The notes beneath the pieces were generated by a model. It was given only the letters and a program-made list of their open reading frames with translations, did not search any database and was not told the DNA's origin. This document shows positions 26,230 to 34,345 of a stretch of 51,043 bases of DNA, piece after piece; the stretch's first letter is position 1, and each line of letters opens with the position of its first letter. The DNA is from Methanothrix sp. (GTDB lineage: Archaea > Halobacteriota > Methanosarcinia > Methanotrichales > Methanotrichaceae), in NCBI GenBank assembly GCA_017994055.1, contig JAGOLL010000008.1, positions 1 to 51,043 on the forward strand, given 5' to 3'. The translations under genes were made by a program, and so were the position numbers.

Positions 26230-26649
26230 TGAGCTTGAGTTAGCCAATTTCGATTGCGTGGGAACTCTTCCAGATAACGCTCCATTGCATCTTAAAGGTT
26301 ATCAGCCCTTTCTTCGATATCTGGCTAAGATCCTCCCGCCCAGGAGAATGCAGCTCATGTGGCCCGCCTGCCCAGGATATCCGATGCTTCATGTAGGGTC
26401 CCCCGAAGAGGGGATCGGGGCAAGCCAGCATGGCGTCTGAGTGCGCCCAGCTCTTCCCGCACGAGAGCCAGGCAGCGTGCCGTAACCCAGGAAGAAGAGG
26501 CTCAGGCAATAGCAGTTGGGAGGAGAGGCCCCTTTCGGCCCTCCCCGGAAGGGCCGGTCGAGGCCCTTCTCTTAACAGTCCCGTAGTCTCCGAAGGTATT
26601 TACACGCAAGCGCAATGCCAGAGAAAAGAGAGAGTAATTGACAGGATAA
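26230..26649. other. GC-rich non-coding interval with a structured segment
   Basis: No recognisable gene lies between the larB remnant and 26650. The ORFs here overlap in several frames and look like GC-rich noise. The right half can fold (see the hairpin at 26523-26571). I compared it mentally with SRP and RNase P RNA cores and found neither the GNAR-type SRP loop nor the GAGGAAAGTCC motif. Confidence 0.4.
26523..26571 (+). other. GC-rich stem-loop, possible structured RNA
   Basis: CGGCCCT (26536-26542) pairs perfectly with AGGGCCG (26550-26556) around CCCCGGA. An outer helix GAGAGG (26523-26528) with CTTCTC (26566-26571) can extend it across internal loops. There is no U-tract. It may be part of a non-coding RNA or only a decayed element. 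Confidence 0.3.
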
Positions 26650-26844
26650 ATGCCCCTGTCCTCGGCGCCCAAGTGCATCTTGAATGAGTTTCTGGAGAAA
26701 GGGGGATACAGCTCACAGGGAGACGCACTCAGCGATCTACTTTTGGATTATGAGAGGCTACAGGAGAGAGTAAAAGAGCTGGAAGCAGAACTAGCAGAAA
26801 CAAAAAAAGAGTATTCACGAGTTAACACCTGTCCCGAACTCTAA
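26650..26844 (+). pseudogene. Small coiled-coil / ribbon-helix-helix-like fragment
   Basis: The 64-residue ORF reads ILNEFLEKGGYSSQGDALSD, then LLLDYERLQERVKELEAELA. It looks like the helical end of a CopG/RHH-type antitoxin followed by a short coiled coil, with the N-terminal beta strand missing. It lacks a good ribosome-binding site. It is probably a remnant of an accessory regulator, but it may be a real small gene. Confidence 0.4.
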
Positions 26845-26991
26845 ACCTTCGGGATACATGCCTATAGCACTCGATGTCGTGTTATATCAATTTCATGACA
26901 TGAACCCTCATTAACATTGGGTGCTAGTCTCTATGGCATTCAAATCGCTATATTTCTTGAGAGCAGCTCTACGAGAAAAAAATAGCTGTGG

Positions 26992-27000
26992 TTATAAATA
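26992..27000 (+). promoter_or_regulatory. TATA-like box upstream of the TPR protein gene
   Basis: TTATAAATA at 26992-27000 lies about 51 nt before the ATG at 27051 and follows an A-rich stretch. With GAGGTG at 27041-27046 it makes a good archaeal promoter/start arrangement. Confidence 0.5.
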
Positions 27001-27050
27001 GTTAAACATTACAATATATATTCAGGTTGCATAATCAGCCGAGGTGGGAC

Positions 27051-27713
27051 ATGGATATGAAGGATACAATAAAAATGGGAATAATTCTGGTTTTAGCCGC
27101 AATGATGGTGTTCTGTTTAAATGCAACCTTTTGCATGAATGGATATGCTGCTAATTACAACCAGGAAAAGCTAGCGCCTATCTTCAGGAGCGTTCAGGAA
27201 GATGCGTCTTTGTGGGCAGAGACCCAGGCCGTATCTCCACCAAACAAAATGAAAAAGATCATCTCAGCAAGCACATCACCCAATACAAGCTCTAATATGA
27301 GCATTCCTTGGTCCAGTAGAGCAACAACATCGCATTTCATCAGTAGAGCAACAACATTGCAGCCCATCGAAGAAGACATTTGTTGCTTGCCTTGTCATAG
27401 GATAGCGCCAGGAATGACACTGACTGCATTGGACTATACTTTAGCGGATGCTGCCAAACGGTATAATGATGGTAGTGAAAAATTTAAAATGAATGATTAT
27501 ACAATGGCAGCAACTAAGTATGCTGAAGCGATTGAGATTATTAAAAAGGCACTTGCTGCTATGTGGTACAACAGAGGGTGTGCCCTTTATTATGGCCAAA
27601 AGGATCAAGCACTTTTGTGCTTTGAAAAAGCCCTCGAAATTAACCCAAACTATAAAAACGCCACGCTTAATAGAGATCAAATATTACGAGAATTGAAGAG
27701 GGATGGTACATGA
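27051..27713 (+). CDS. Membrane-anchored or secreted protein with C-terminal TPRs
   Basis: ATG 27051 is fixed by GAGGTG at 27041-27046. The 220-residue product starts with a signal/anchor (GIILVLAAMMVFCLNATFCM). A Ser/Thr-rich linker follows (STSPNTSSNMSIPWSSRATT and a repeated SRATT). Two TPR units lie at about 130-215 (DAAKRYNDGSEKFKMNDYTM; AAMWYNRGCALYYGQKDQAL; CFEKALEINPNYKNA). Short cysteine pairs flank the linker (CCLPC). It overlaps the next gene by ATGA, so the two form an operon. The function is unknown; TPRs suggest a scaffold outside the membrane. Confidence 0.7.
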   Translation: MDMKDTIKMGIILVLAAMMVFCLNATFCMNGYAANYNQEKLAPIFRSVQEDASLWAETQAVSPPNKMKKIISASTSPNTSSNMSIPWSSRATTSHFISRATTLQPIEEDICCLPCHRIAPGMTLTALDYTLADAAKRYNDGSEKFKMNDYTMAATKYAEAIEIIKKALAAMWYNRGCALYYGQKDQALLCFEKALEINPNYKNATLNRDQILRELKRDGT

Positions 27714-28084
27714 TGGCCAATAAAACAAAACTTTTTTGGGGATTTATGGCTCTAGTATTAATTTCCACTTGCGATGGACAACTACCTGTATCTATAGAAG
27801 ATGGAGGGGTATCTTCCATGGGTCCGGAGCAATATTACCTCAGCTGGGGTATACTTGCATTCGGATTATGCCTTGCGATATTACTAGGATCTATTGTTTA
27901 CAAGAAGAATCCGTCTTGGGATCAAGAAGCCACCCGTGTATTTGCAGTTACAATAGTCATTATCGCTGGCCTCTTCCTGATGACCGCAGGATACACTGAT
28001 CAACAAGTTGCGCCGATGTATGGCTTACTTGGAACAATGATCGGATATATATTTGGCAAATCTTCTGCGAAAGACAAAATCTAA
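27713..28084 (+). CDS. Small membrane protein with a signal peptide and two to three membrane segments
   Basis: This ~123-residue protein (ATG 27713, or 27710 overlapping the upstream stop) has an N-terminal hydrophobic segment (FWGFMALVLISTCDG), two clear helices (SWGILAFGLCLAILLGSIVY; VFAVTIVIIAGLFLMTAGY) and a shorter C-terminal one (MYGLLGTMIGYIFGKSSAK). The Gly-rich final helix followed by a basic tail resembles phage holin-like or DUF-type accessory proteins, but I cannot name a family. A partial, degraded copy of its last third lies at 28226-28387. Confidence 0.65.
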   Translation: MANKTKLFWGFMALVLISTCDGQLPVSIEDGGVSSMGPEQYYLSWGILAFGLCLAILLGSIVYKKNPSWDQEATRVFAVTIVIIAGLFLMTAGYTDQQVAPMYGLLGTMIGYIFGKSSAKDKI

Positions 28085-28225
28085 AATCTCTCCCTTTAAT
28101 AGAGGGCTAGACTGAATACTATACCGGCGGAAGCATTGAGTATATGCTCATCTATGGCTACCCTTGATGATCGGGTAGAACTCTCTGCCAGCTCATGCCC
28201 CTCGGACCACTAGACAGAGTTCAGG

Positions 28226-28387
28226 TTGCCAGTTACGATCTTTGTATAGAGGGTGTTCTCCTGAGTATCTAGCATTTCCGATAAACAGATGTCACCTATG
28301 ATTGGTTTATTAGAGGCAATGGTAGGATATTTGTTTGGTAAGACACTGGCCAGAACCACAATCACAAATACCCGCACACCGCCCTAA
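28226..28387 (+). pseudogene. Remnant of the 3' end of the small membrane protein gene
   Basis: SDKQMSPMIGLLEAMVGYLF, then GKTLARTT, aligns with TDQQVAPMYGLLGTMIGYIFGKSSAKDK of the 27713-28084 product. The upstream part (28226-28285) aligns only if a one-base frameshift is allowed. No start codon is present. The copy runs into the C-terminal end of the reverse-strand gene at 28362, which marks a junction. Confidence 0.75.
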
Positions 28388-29019
28388 TCCTCGTCTTCTG
28401 CTCGCTTCCTTTGAACCAAATCGCCGATATCGGCGCCTGCCCCGTCTTGCAGTTCAGATAATATGTCCCTTTGGCCGCCAGGTCCAGCACATAGCCAGAC
28501 AGGCAGACCGACCCCCTCATGGAAACCCCGGAGCTGATCCCAATCTTGGTCGTGGCCTCCTCATCCACCTCCAAGTTGGCAGTTGTGGATAGGGTGGCAA
28601 AAGCATCCAGCGCCCCTGCCGATCCTCTGGCGACCTCCAGATCCGCCGCATACTCCACCCTCCACCAACCGGCAGGAATCACCAGGGAGCTGCCCTTGTT
28701 GTGCCAGGTCCCGGCTACAGGAGAGGCCTGGGAGCTGTCCGCCGTCCCCAGGCTCTCCACCCTCCATTTGGCCTCATTCAGGGGAAAGACGAAGGGGAGC
28801 CTTGGCCGCCGAGAAGTAGGGCTCGATGATGGGCGAGTTGGCCAGGTCGTAGTCCATTCCCCCGTATAGAGTCAGAAACGTATTGGAAGCAGAGTAAACC
28901 ACCGCGGTATTGATGAAGTGCTTGAACGCTCCCCCTGCCTGCTGCAACATCACCCTCTGCCCAGGCCAGTACTTCCAGGTGAGATCGCCTGGAACGTTAC
29001 AGGCATCGGAGTATATCAC
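28362..29019 (-). pseudogene. Frameshifted gene resembling a viral/surface structural protein
   Basis: Two reverse-strand ORFs (29019-28774 and 28760-28362) are continuous in sense if one base is removed from the C-tract read at 28794-28797. The joined product (~218 residues) reads VIYSDACNVPGDLTWKYWPG ... FSAAKAPFVFPLNEAKWRVE ... HNKGSSLVIPAGWWRVEYAA. The beta-rich, Gly/Ala-rich, C1q-like composition suggests a viral tail/baseplate or surface protein; this is an impression, not a family match. It may be a real frameshift or a homopolymer error. It begins just after iscU on the same strand. Confidence 0.5.
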
Positions 29020-29033
29020 AAAAATAAATTATC

Positions 29034-29483
29034 CTAAATCCCGCAGCTCTCCCCTTCCTCCCCCTCTTGCCCCTGCTTATGTTTCGCATCCTCCGGCCTG
29101 ATCTTTCTCGTCTTGACCCAGTAGTCCTCAATGGCGGCATGCAGCGCATCCGCCCCCAGATTGGAGCAGTGCATCTTTTGAGGGGGCAAGCCGTCCAGCT
29201 CATCGGCCACATCCTTGCGGGTGATCTTCATGGCCTCCTCCAGGCTCTTTCCCTTGGCCATCTCTGTGACCATGCTGGAGACGGCTATGGCCGAGCCGCA
29301 GCCGAAGGTGCGGAATTTGATGTCCTCCACCTTATCCACATTAACCTTGATGAAAATCTCCATAAGATCTCCGCAGACGGGATTGCCCACTTTGCCGTAA
29401 CCGTCCGGGGCATCTATCACTCCCACATTCCTGGGATTCATGAAATGGTCCATGACCTTCTTGGAGTAACCAACCTGTGCCAT
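29034..29483 (-). CDS. iscU: Fe-S cluster scaffold IscU
   Basis: This 149-residue protein has the three scaffold cysteines C37 (GNPVCGDL, with D39), C62 (FGCGSAIA) and C106 (MHCSNLGADAL). The LPPxK region LPPQK, recognised by HscA in bacteria, is present. The C-terminus has an extra Glu/Gly-rich tail ending in CGI. It assembles [2Fe-2S]/[4Fe-4S] clusters on sulfur from IscS. GAGGATGG precedes the ATG. It is the last gene of the tusA-dsrE-iscS-iscU operon. Confidence 0.93.
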   Translation of the reverse strand: MAQVGYSKKVMDHFMNPRNVGVIDAPDGYGKVGNPVCGDLMEIFIKVNVDKVEDIKFRTFGCGSAIAVSSMVTEMAKGKSLEEAMKITRKDVADELDGLPPQKMHCSNLGADALHAAIEDYWVKTRKIRPEDAKHKQGQEGEEGESCGI

Positions 29484-29516
29484 ATGAATTCCATCCTCTT
29501 TCTTTTTCCAATAATC

Positions 29517-30671
29517 TTAAAGCGGTGAGAGAGCCCGCAGCCGCTCTACTGTCTTTTCCGTCGCACTGACTATGGCCGCCACCTGTTCCATGCTGTTCTG
29601 CCGCCCCAATGTCATGATCATGGAGCCGTGCGCCTCCTCAGGCTTGAGGCCGATGGCCAGAAGCACATGAGAGGGCTCCAGAGTCCTGGAGGAGCAGGCC
29701 GAGCCGGTGGAGACCTGGATGTTGAACATGGCATCCATGGTCAGAAGGATGCTCTCTCCCTCGATGCGGCTGAATCGGAAGCTGGCATGATGCGGCAGCC
29801 TCTGGCTGGGGTGACCGGTGAGGCGGGCCTCCTCGATCTTCAGTATCTCTTTTATGAGAGCGTCCCGGATGGTCAGCAAGCGCGTGCTCTCCCCGGCCAT
29901 CTCCAGGCGGGCCAGCCTGGCCGCCTCCCCGAATCCGGCCAGAGCATAGATGTTCTCCGTGCCGGGCAAAAGGCCCCTCTCCTGGCCGCCCCCGAAGAGG
30001 ACAGGCTGAATGCGCAGGCCAGGGCGGACATAAAGCGCCCCCGCTCCCTGCGGCCCGTAGATATCATTGCTGGAAAGAGTGAAGAGATCGATGCCGTCCT
30101 TCTGCACATCCACTGCAATCTTTCCCGCCGCAGCGGTGCCGTCCACATGTAGGAGCTGTCCCTTGTCATGAACTATATCGCTGGCCTCCCGGATGGGCTG
30201 GACTGTGCCTATCTCTCCGTTGGCATACATGATGCTGGTCAGCACAGTCTCCTTATCCGCCAGCCTCTCTAGAGAGGATAGGTCTATCCGGCCGGTGCTG
30301 TCAACCGGGATCAGATTAAGCTCAAATCCTCCCTTTTTCAGATCCTTATGGGGATTGAGCACAGAGATGTGCTCGATCTGGCTGGCCAGCAGCCTCTTGC
30401 CTTTTGCCGCATTTCGGAGAGCCGCTCCCCGAATGGCCAGGTTGTTGGCCTGGGTAGCGCCGCCGGTAAAGATGATGCTCTCTGGACTCTCCGCTCCTAT
30501 CAGCTCTGCCACTTTAGCCCTGGCCTCTTCCAGGGCTGCTTTGGCCGCCAGTCCCCGGGAATGCAGAGCGGAGGGATTGCCGAAGTCGATAGAAGAATAG
30601 CGTTGGGCGAACTCCTCCACCCGGGGATCGACAGGACAGCAGGACTGATGGTCGAGATAAATTCCGCACAT
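29517..30671 (-). CDS. iscS: IscS-like cysteine desulfurase lacking the PLP lysine
   Basis: The 384-residue fold-type I protein has YLDHQSCCPVDP, FTGGATQANNLAI, the HVDGTAAAG cofactor site and the persulfide loop STGSACSSRT (Cys326). Where active NifS/IscS proteins have the Schiff-base lysine (S-x-H-K), this one reads SSNDIYGPQG, with N202-D203 instead of His-Lys. The same SSND replacement is known in Archaeoglobus fulgidus IscS, which is crystallised with IscU and lacks normal PLP binding. The protein may therefore deliver sulfur or support cluster assembly without classical desulfurase activity. Its partner iscU follows 33 nt downstream; dsrE and tusA precede it. Confidence 0.9.
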   Translation of the reverse strand: MCGIYLDHQSCCPVDPRVEEFAQRYSSIDFGNPSALHSRGLAAKAALEEARAKVAELIGAESPESIIFTGGATQANNLAIRGAALRNAAKGKRLLASQIEHISVLNPHKDLKKGGFELNLIPVDSTGRIDLSSLERLADKETVLTSIMYANGEIGTVQPIREASDIVHDKGQLLHVDGTAAAGKIAVDVQKDGIDLFTLSSNDIYGPQGAGALYVRPGLRIQPVLFGGGQERGLLPGTENIYALAGFGEAARLARLEMAGESTRLLTIRDALIKEILKIEEARLTGHPSQRLPHHASFRFSRIEGESILLTMDAMFNIQVSTGSACSSRTLEPSHVLLAIGLKPEEAHGSMIMTLGRQNSMEQVAAIVSATEKTVERLRALSPL

Positions 30672-30677
30672 ATTCCC

Positions 30678-31037
30678 CTACAGGCTTATGACTGAGTCCG
30701 CATCCAGAGCCAGGTCGTTTAATGTAGCCGCTCCGGCCACCTTGGCCTGAGGGATAAAGTCCCCTCGATCAAGGCCTAGGAGCTGGGTGCTCTGCTCGCA
30801 GATGTACATCTTTACTCCTGTCGCCAGGGCCTGGTCCATGACCTCCTTGAGGCTGGGAAAGCTGCCGATCTTGATCTTCTCTGCCTCGCCCTTCTTTAAG
30901 GCGGTTATCCCCTTGATCATGAAGAATATGGAGGCATCAACATCCATAGCCCTGGCGGTCATTCCCAGAATAAAAGGCGCATAGAGCCTCTCCGGCGTGT
31001 CCAGTCCACTGGTCTGAATATAAAGGATCTTGCTCAT
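30678..31037 (-). CDS. DsrE-family sulfur-carrier protein
   Basis: This 119-residue DsrE/F-fold protein has LYIQTSGLDTPERLYAPFIL, ASIFFMIKGITALKKGEAEK, and a Cys at VKMYICEQSTQLLGL in the position typical for sulfur relay. It has no membrane segment. It lies between tusA and iscS on the same strand with short gaps. It is likely a persulfide carrier feeding or receiving sulfur from the IscS/IscU pair. Confidence 0.85.
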   Translation of the reverse strand: MSKILYIQTSGLDTPERLYAPFILGMTARAMDVDASIFFMIKGITALKKGEAEKIKIGSFPSLKEVMDQALATGVKMYICEQSTQLLGLDRGDFIPQAKVAGAATLNDLALDADSVISL

Positions 31038-31066
31038 GAAATGATCACCCTCATTTACTTCTTCAT

Positions 31067-31309
31067 TTACTTCTTTCTCTTTATCCAGATGGTTATGATA
31101 TTTCCGGACCTTTCCATGCTCAAGACCTCATGACCAACTCTCTTGGCCCAGCGGGATATGTCCTCCTCGGCAGCCGGATCATCTGCCTCTACCTTCAGGA
31201 TCTGCCCGACCTCAATATTTTCGATCTCTTCTTTGGTCTTGGCGATGGGTATAGGACAAAATAGGCCCACGCAATCCAGCTCAGCATCATAAGATATATT
31301 CTGGTCCAT
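31067..31309 (-). CDS. tusA: TusA/SirA-family sulfur transfer protein
   Basis: This 80-residue protein has the CPxP motif at LFCPIPIAKTKEEI (C18) after LDCVG (C13), and the two-layer fold pattern VGQILKVEADDPAAEEDISR ... SGNIITIWIK. TusA-like proteins pass persulfide sulfur between enzymes. The start ATG 31309 is supported by GGAGGC on the coding strand 6 nt upstream. It is the first gene of the sulfur-transfer operon. Confidence 0.9.
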   Translation of the reverse strand: MDQNISYDAELDCVGLFCPIPIAKTKEEIENIEVGQILKVEADDPAAEEDISRWAKRVGHEVLSMERSGNIITIWIKRKK

Positions 31310-31449
31310 ATCATAGCCTCCTGATTAACCAGATGGATTTTAGGATTTTTACCAAGTTATTCTAATTGCCAGGATTGTATCATGGGCTTTATTCCTATAA
31401 GTCTCTTTTTAATCAGCAACCTCATTCGCCTTTTCCGGTTCTGCAAAGC

Positions 31450-31484
31450 TTTTATATAGAGTACCATCATATAGTTATAATATT
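31450..31484 (+). promoter_or_regulatory. TATA-like elements upstream of the 2-oxoacid oxidoreductase operon
   Basis: TTTTATATA at 31450-31458 and TTATAATATTA at 31475-31485 lie 60-95 nt before the ATG at 31546. Either could be the TATA box. GGGGAT just before the ATG is the likely ribosome-binding site. Confidence 0.45.
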
Positions 31485-31545
31485 AAAATCTGCGGTTATC
31501 AGATTAGCGAAATCCGGGAAATATAAATTCATACAGGGGATATAA

Positions 31546-33243
31546 ATGGACGATTTTTCCACGCTCATCGGAGGCATAGCCGGAGACGGCATAAATGAGG
31601 CGGGAATGACTATATCCCGCCTGCTATCAAGGCTGGGCTACAGCACTTACATGTACTACGATTATCCTTCTCTTATCCGGGGTGGGCATAACTTTTCTTT
31701 GATCCGGGCCTGCCGCCGCAATGTCGCTGCTCATACCGATGGCATAGATGTTCTGATCGCCCTGAATCAGGAGACGGTTGAAAAGCATAAGGACAGGCTT
31801 AAAACAAGCTCATTTCTCATTTACGATGCGGATAAGGTAAGCTTAAAAGGAACGGCGGTGAAGGGATGCGGCCTGGCCGTAACCTCTATCCTCAAGGAGG
31901 CTGGCGCTCCGGCGATCATGAAGAACAGCTGCATTCTGGGCGGATACTGCAAGGTGGTGGGCATCGCCTGGGAGGTCTTAGAGGAGGTCCTGAGAAAACA
32001 TATGCAAAAGAAGCTGGATCTGAACCTCCTGGTGGCAAGAAACGGCTATCAGCAAGCGGATGAGTTCTGCCAGATCGATGATCCAGCGGCAGAAGGATCA
32101 GGCTCTGCTCCTGCTTCCCGCCAAGCACAGAGCCTTCTCACCGGCAACCAGGCTATAAGCCTGGGTCTGATTCAGGCCGGGCTAGGCGCTTATGTGGCTT
32201 ACCCCATGACCCCATCCTCCAGCGTTCTGGACTTCATGGCCCGCTATGCCGGAGACTTCGGCCTCAAGGTGATCCACCCGGAGAGCGAGATCGCAGTCAT
32301 GCTCATGGCTCTCGGATTTGCCTATGCCGGGGTCAGGGCGGCGGTAGGAACCTCCGGAGGCGGCTTCTGCCTCATGACCGAGGGCCTGAGCCTGGCGGGC
32401 ATGGCTGAGCTGCCGGTGGTGGTGATCATGGCTCAGAGGGCTGGCCCTTCCACCGGCCTTCCCACCTACACCGCACAGGGGGATCTGCATTTCGTCCTCC
32501 ACGCCGGCCAGGGGGAGTTTCCCCGGCTGGTGGTGGCACCGGGAGACGCCGAGGAGGCTTATATCTGGTCTGGCCGGGCACTTAATTTAGCCTGGAAATA
32601 TCAGATTCCCTCTATCATTCTGAGCGACAAGACCCTGAGCGAGAGCCTCTATAGCTTCCATGGGGATCTTGCCGGGGAGGTAAAAGAGGAGAGCCCTATG
32701 CTCTGGGATGGAAATGGAATATACAGGCGCTATCTTCAGACGGAAGATGGCGTCTCCCCTATGTCCTTCTCCCCCCAGAAGGGGCAGGCGATAAAGACAG
32801 ACAGCTACATGCATGACCAGCAGGGCATAACCAGCGAGGATGCCAGCCTCACCAGGGAGATGAGCGAGAAGCGCCGGAGAAAGGGCCAATCCCTGGCCAG
32901 GGAGATGGAAGAGTATGAGACGGTGAAGGTCTATGGCCAGATATCAAGCAAGACCGCTCTTCTCTTCTGGGGCTCCAATAAAGGGGTGTGTGTGGAGGCG
33001 GCGGAGAGGCTGGGCCTGCGGGCGGTCCAGGTGCTGGCCCTCTCGCCCTTCCCGGAAAAGAGGCTGATAGATGCCCTGCAGGGGGTGGAGAGGCTGCTGG
33101 CGGTGGAGTGCAACTCCACTGGACAGCTGGCCGATATGGCTCGATGCTGGGGCATTAAGGTTGATGACAGGATCTTAAAGTACGATGGAAGGCCGTTCTC
33201 CCGGGAAGACCTTCTCCATAGCCTGGGAGGTGCAGGCATATGA
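31546..33243 (+). CDS. 2-oxoacid:acceptor oxidoreductase, fused gamma-alpha subunit
   Basis: This 565-residue protein has an N-terminal gamma-type domain (residues ~1-185; GGIAGDGINEAGMTISRLLS, YPSLIRGGHNFSLIRA). An alpha/pyrimidine-binding domain follows from about 200 (GNQAISLGLIQAGLGAYVAY, PMTPSSSVLDFMARYA, ESEIAVMLMALGFAYAGVRA, GTSGGGFCLMTEGLSLAGMA). It pairs with the beta subunit that overlaps it by 4 nt. The family oxidises 2-oxoglutarate, pyruvate or related acids with CoA and ferredoxin. There is no delta (ferredoxin-like) subunit, as is normal for the two-subunit KorAB type. The substrate cannot be assigned from sequence. Confidence 0.87.
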   Translation: MDDFSTLIGGIAGDGINEAGMTISRLLSRLGYSTYMYYDYPSLIRGGHNFSLIRACRRNVAAHTDGIDVLIALNQETVEKHKDRLKTSSFLIYDADKVSLKGTAVKGCGLAVTSILKEAGAPAIMKNSCILGGYCKVVGIAWEVLEEVLRKHMQKKLDLNLLVARNGYQQADEFCQIDDPAAEGSGSAPASRQAQSLLTGNQAISLGLIQAGLGAYVAYPMTPSSSVLDFMARYAGDFGLKVIHPESEIAVMLMALGFAYAGVRAAVGTSGGGFCLMTEGLSLAGMAELPVVVIMAQRAGPSTGLPTYTAQGDLHFVLHAGQGEFPRLVVAPGDAEEAYIWSGRALNLAWKYQIPSIILSDKTLSESLYSFHGDLAGEVKEESPMLWDGNGIYRRYLQTEDGVSPMSFSPQKGQAIKTDSYMHDQQGITSEDASLTREMSEKRRRKGQSLAREMEEYETVKVYGQISSKTALLFWGSNKGVCVEAAERLGLRAVQVLALSPFPEKRLIDALQGVERLLAVECNSTGQLADMARCWGIKVDDRILKYDGRPFSREDLLHSLGGAGI

Positions 33244-34109
33244 ATCCCACGCAAATCAATCCCAAGGACCTGGCCAGCAGTGCTACAAACACCTGGTGCC
33301 CCGGCTGCGGCAACTTCTCCATCCTCGGCGCTATGAGAGCGGTTCTGGCTGAGCTGGATGGCGAGGGCTATCCCCTGGAAGATGTGGTTTTGGTATCGGG
33401 CATAGGCTGCCACGCCAAGATCGTTGACTACCTCAATGTGAACAGCTTCTATTCCCTGCACGGTCGGACCATACCCGCGGCCACAGCCATCAAGATTGCC
33501 AATCCCGATCTGAAGGTGATCTGCTTTTCCGGGGACGGAGACAGCCTGGCGGAGGGTCTGGAGCATCTGATCTTTGCCGCCAAGAGGAACATCGATATCA
33601 CCTTGATATTGCATGACAACCGGGTTTACGGCCTGACCACCGGCCAGTACACCCCCACATCACCATCCGGCTTTCGGGGAAAGTCAACCCCAGCCGGGGC
33701 AGTCGAGCCGCCGCTCAATCCCCTGGAGCTGATGCTCTCCTCTGGGGCGACCTATATCGCCCGGGGCTACAGCCACGGCATTGAGCAGCTGCAGCGGCTG
33801 TTCAAAGAGGCCATACTCCATAAGGGCTTCTCCTTTGTGGATGTGCTCCAGGTCTGCGTATCCTATCACAATCTCTATGAGAGCTACAACCAATGGACCT
33901 ATGCGGTGGAGGACAACGATAGGAGTAGCTTTGAGCAGGCCCAGAAGATCATCCGGTCCTGGAATTATAATCGCTCCGATCTGCCAATACCCCTGGGCTG
34001 CTTTTATCAGATTGATGCCCCTCGCTTGGATCAGTCCTTTTCATCATACCAGCCTGACCGGAAGGAAAGGGAGAGCAAGATCAAGGAGATCCTGGAAAAT
34101 TTCATCTAG
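33240..34109 (+). CDS. 2-oxoacid:acceptor oxidoreductase, beta (TPP-binding) subunit
   Basis: This 289-residue beta subunit has NTWCPGCGNFSILGAMRAVL (a CPGCG [4Fe-4S] ligand group), GIGCHAKIVDYLNVNSFYSL HGR and the TPP/Mg motif GDGDSLAEGLEHL with HDNRVYGLTTGQYTPTSP. It holds thiamine pyrophosphate and passes electrons to an external acceptor. Rubredoxin begins 33 nt downstream and ferritin follows, so the whole set appears to be one transcriptional unit linked to redox or oxygen stress. Confidence 0.9.
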   Translation: MNPTQINPKDLASSATNTWCPGCGNFSILGAMRAVLAELDGEGYPLEDVVLVSGIGCHAKIVDYLNVNSFYSLHGRTIPAATAIKIANPDLKVICFSGDGDSLAEGLEHLIFAAKRNIDITLILHDNRVYGLTTGQYTPTSPSGFRGKSTPAGAVEPPLNPLELMLSSGATYIARGYSHGIEQLQRLFKEAILHKGFSFVDVLQVCVSYHNLYESYNQWTYAVEDNDRSSFEQAQKIIRSWNYNRSDLPIPLGCFYQIDAPRLDQSFSSYQPDRKERESKIKEILENFI

Positions 34110-34142
34110 GAAGGCGGTTATGATAGCAGGTGGTGAGAGAAG

Positions 34143-34304
34143 ATGGACAAATATGTCTGTACAGTCTGCGGCTATGTCTACGATCCGGAGAAGGGAGATC
34201 CGACCTCCGGAATCGCACCGGGAACCTCGTTTGAGAGCCTTCCTGAGGACTGGATCTGTCCTGAATGCGGCGTGGGAAAAGAGCAGTTTGAGAAGATGCA
34301 ATAG
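34143..34304 (+). CDS. Rubredoxin
   Basis: This 53-residue protein reads [20 protein letters not shown] ... [20 protein letters not shown]. It has the two CxxCG knuckles (C6/C9, C39/C42) that hold a single Fe and the conserved aromatic core. GGTGAG about 6 nt before the ATG at 34143 is the ribosome-binding site. Rubredoxins of methanogens give electrons to oxygen- or peroxide-reducing enzymes (F420-oxidase, rubrerythrin) or to metabolic enzymes. It lies between the 2-oxoacid oxidoreductase and ferritin. Confidence 0.95.
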   Translation: MDKYVCTVCGYVYDPEKGDPTSGIAPGTSFESLPEDWICPECGVGKEQFEKMQ

Positions 34305-34345
34305 TCGAGGATGATTGCAAACGGATAGCAGGGAAGGATTTTATC

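Noticed and set aside
26400..26600. SRP RNA or RNase P RNA gene
   Set aside because: CCGGAAGGG is reminiscent of SRP helix 8, but the surrounding conserved loops and the RNase P core motifs are missing.
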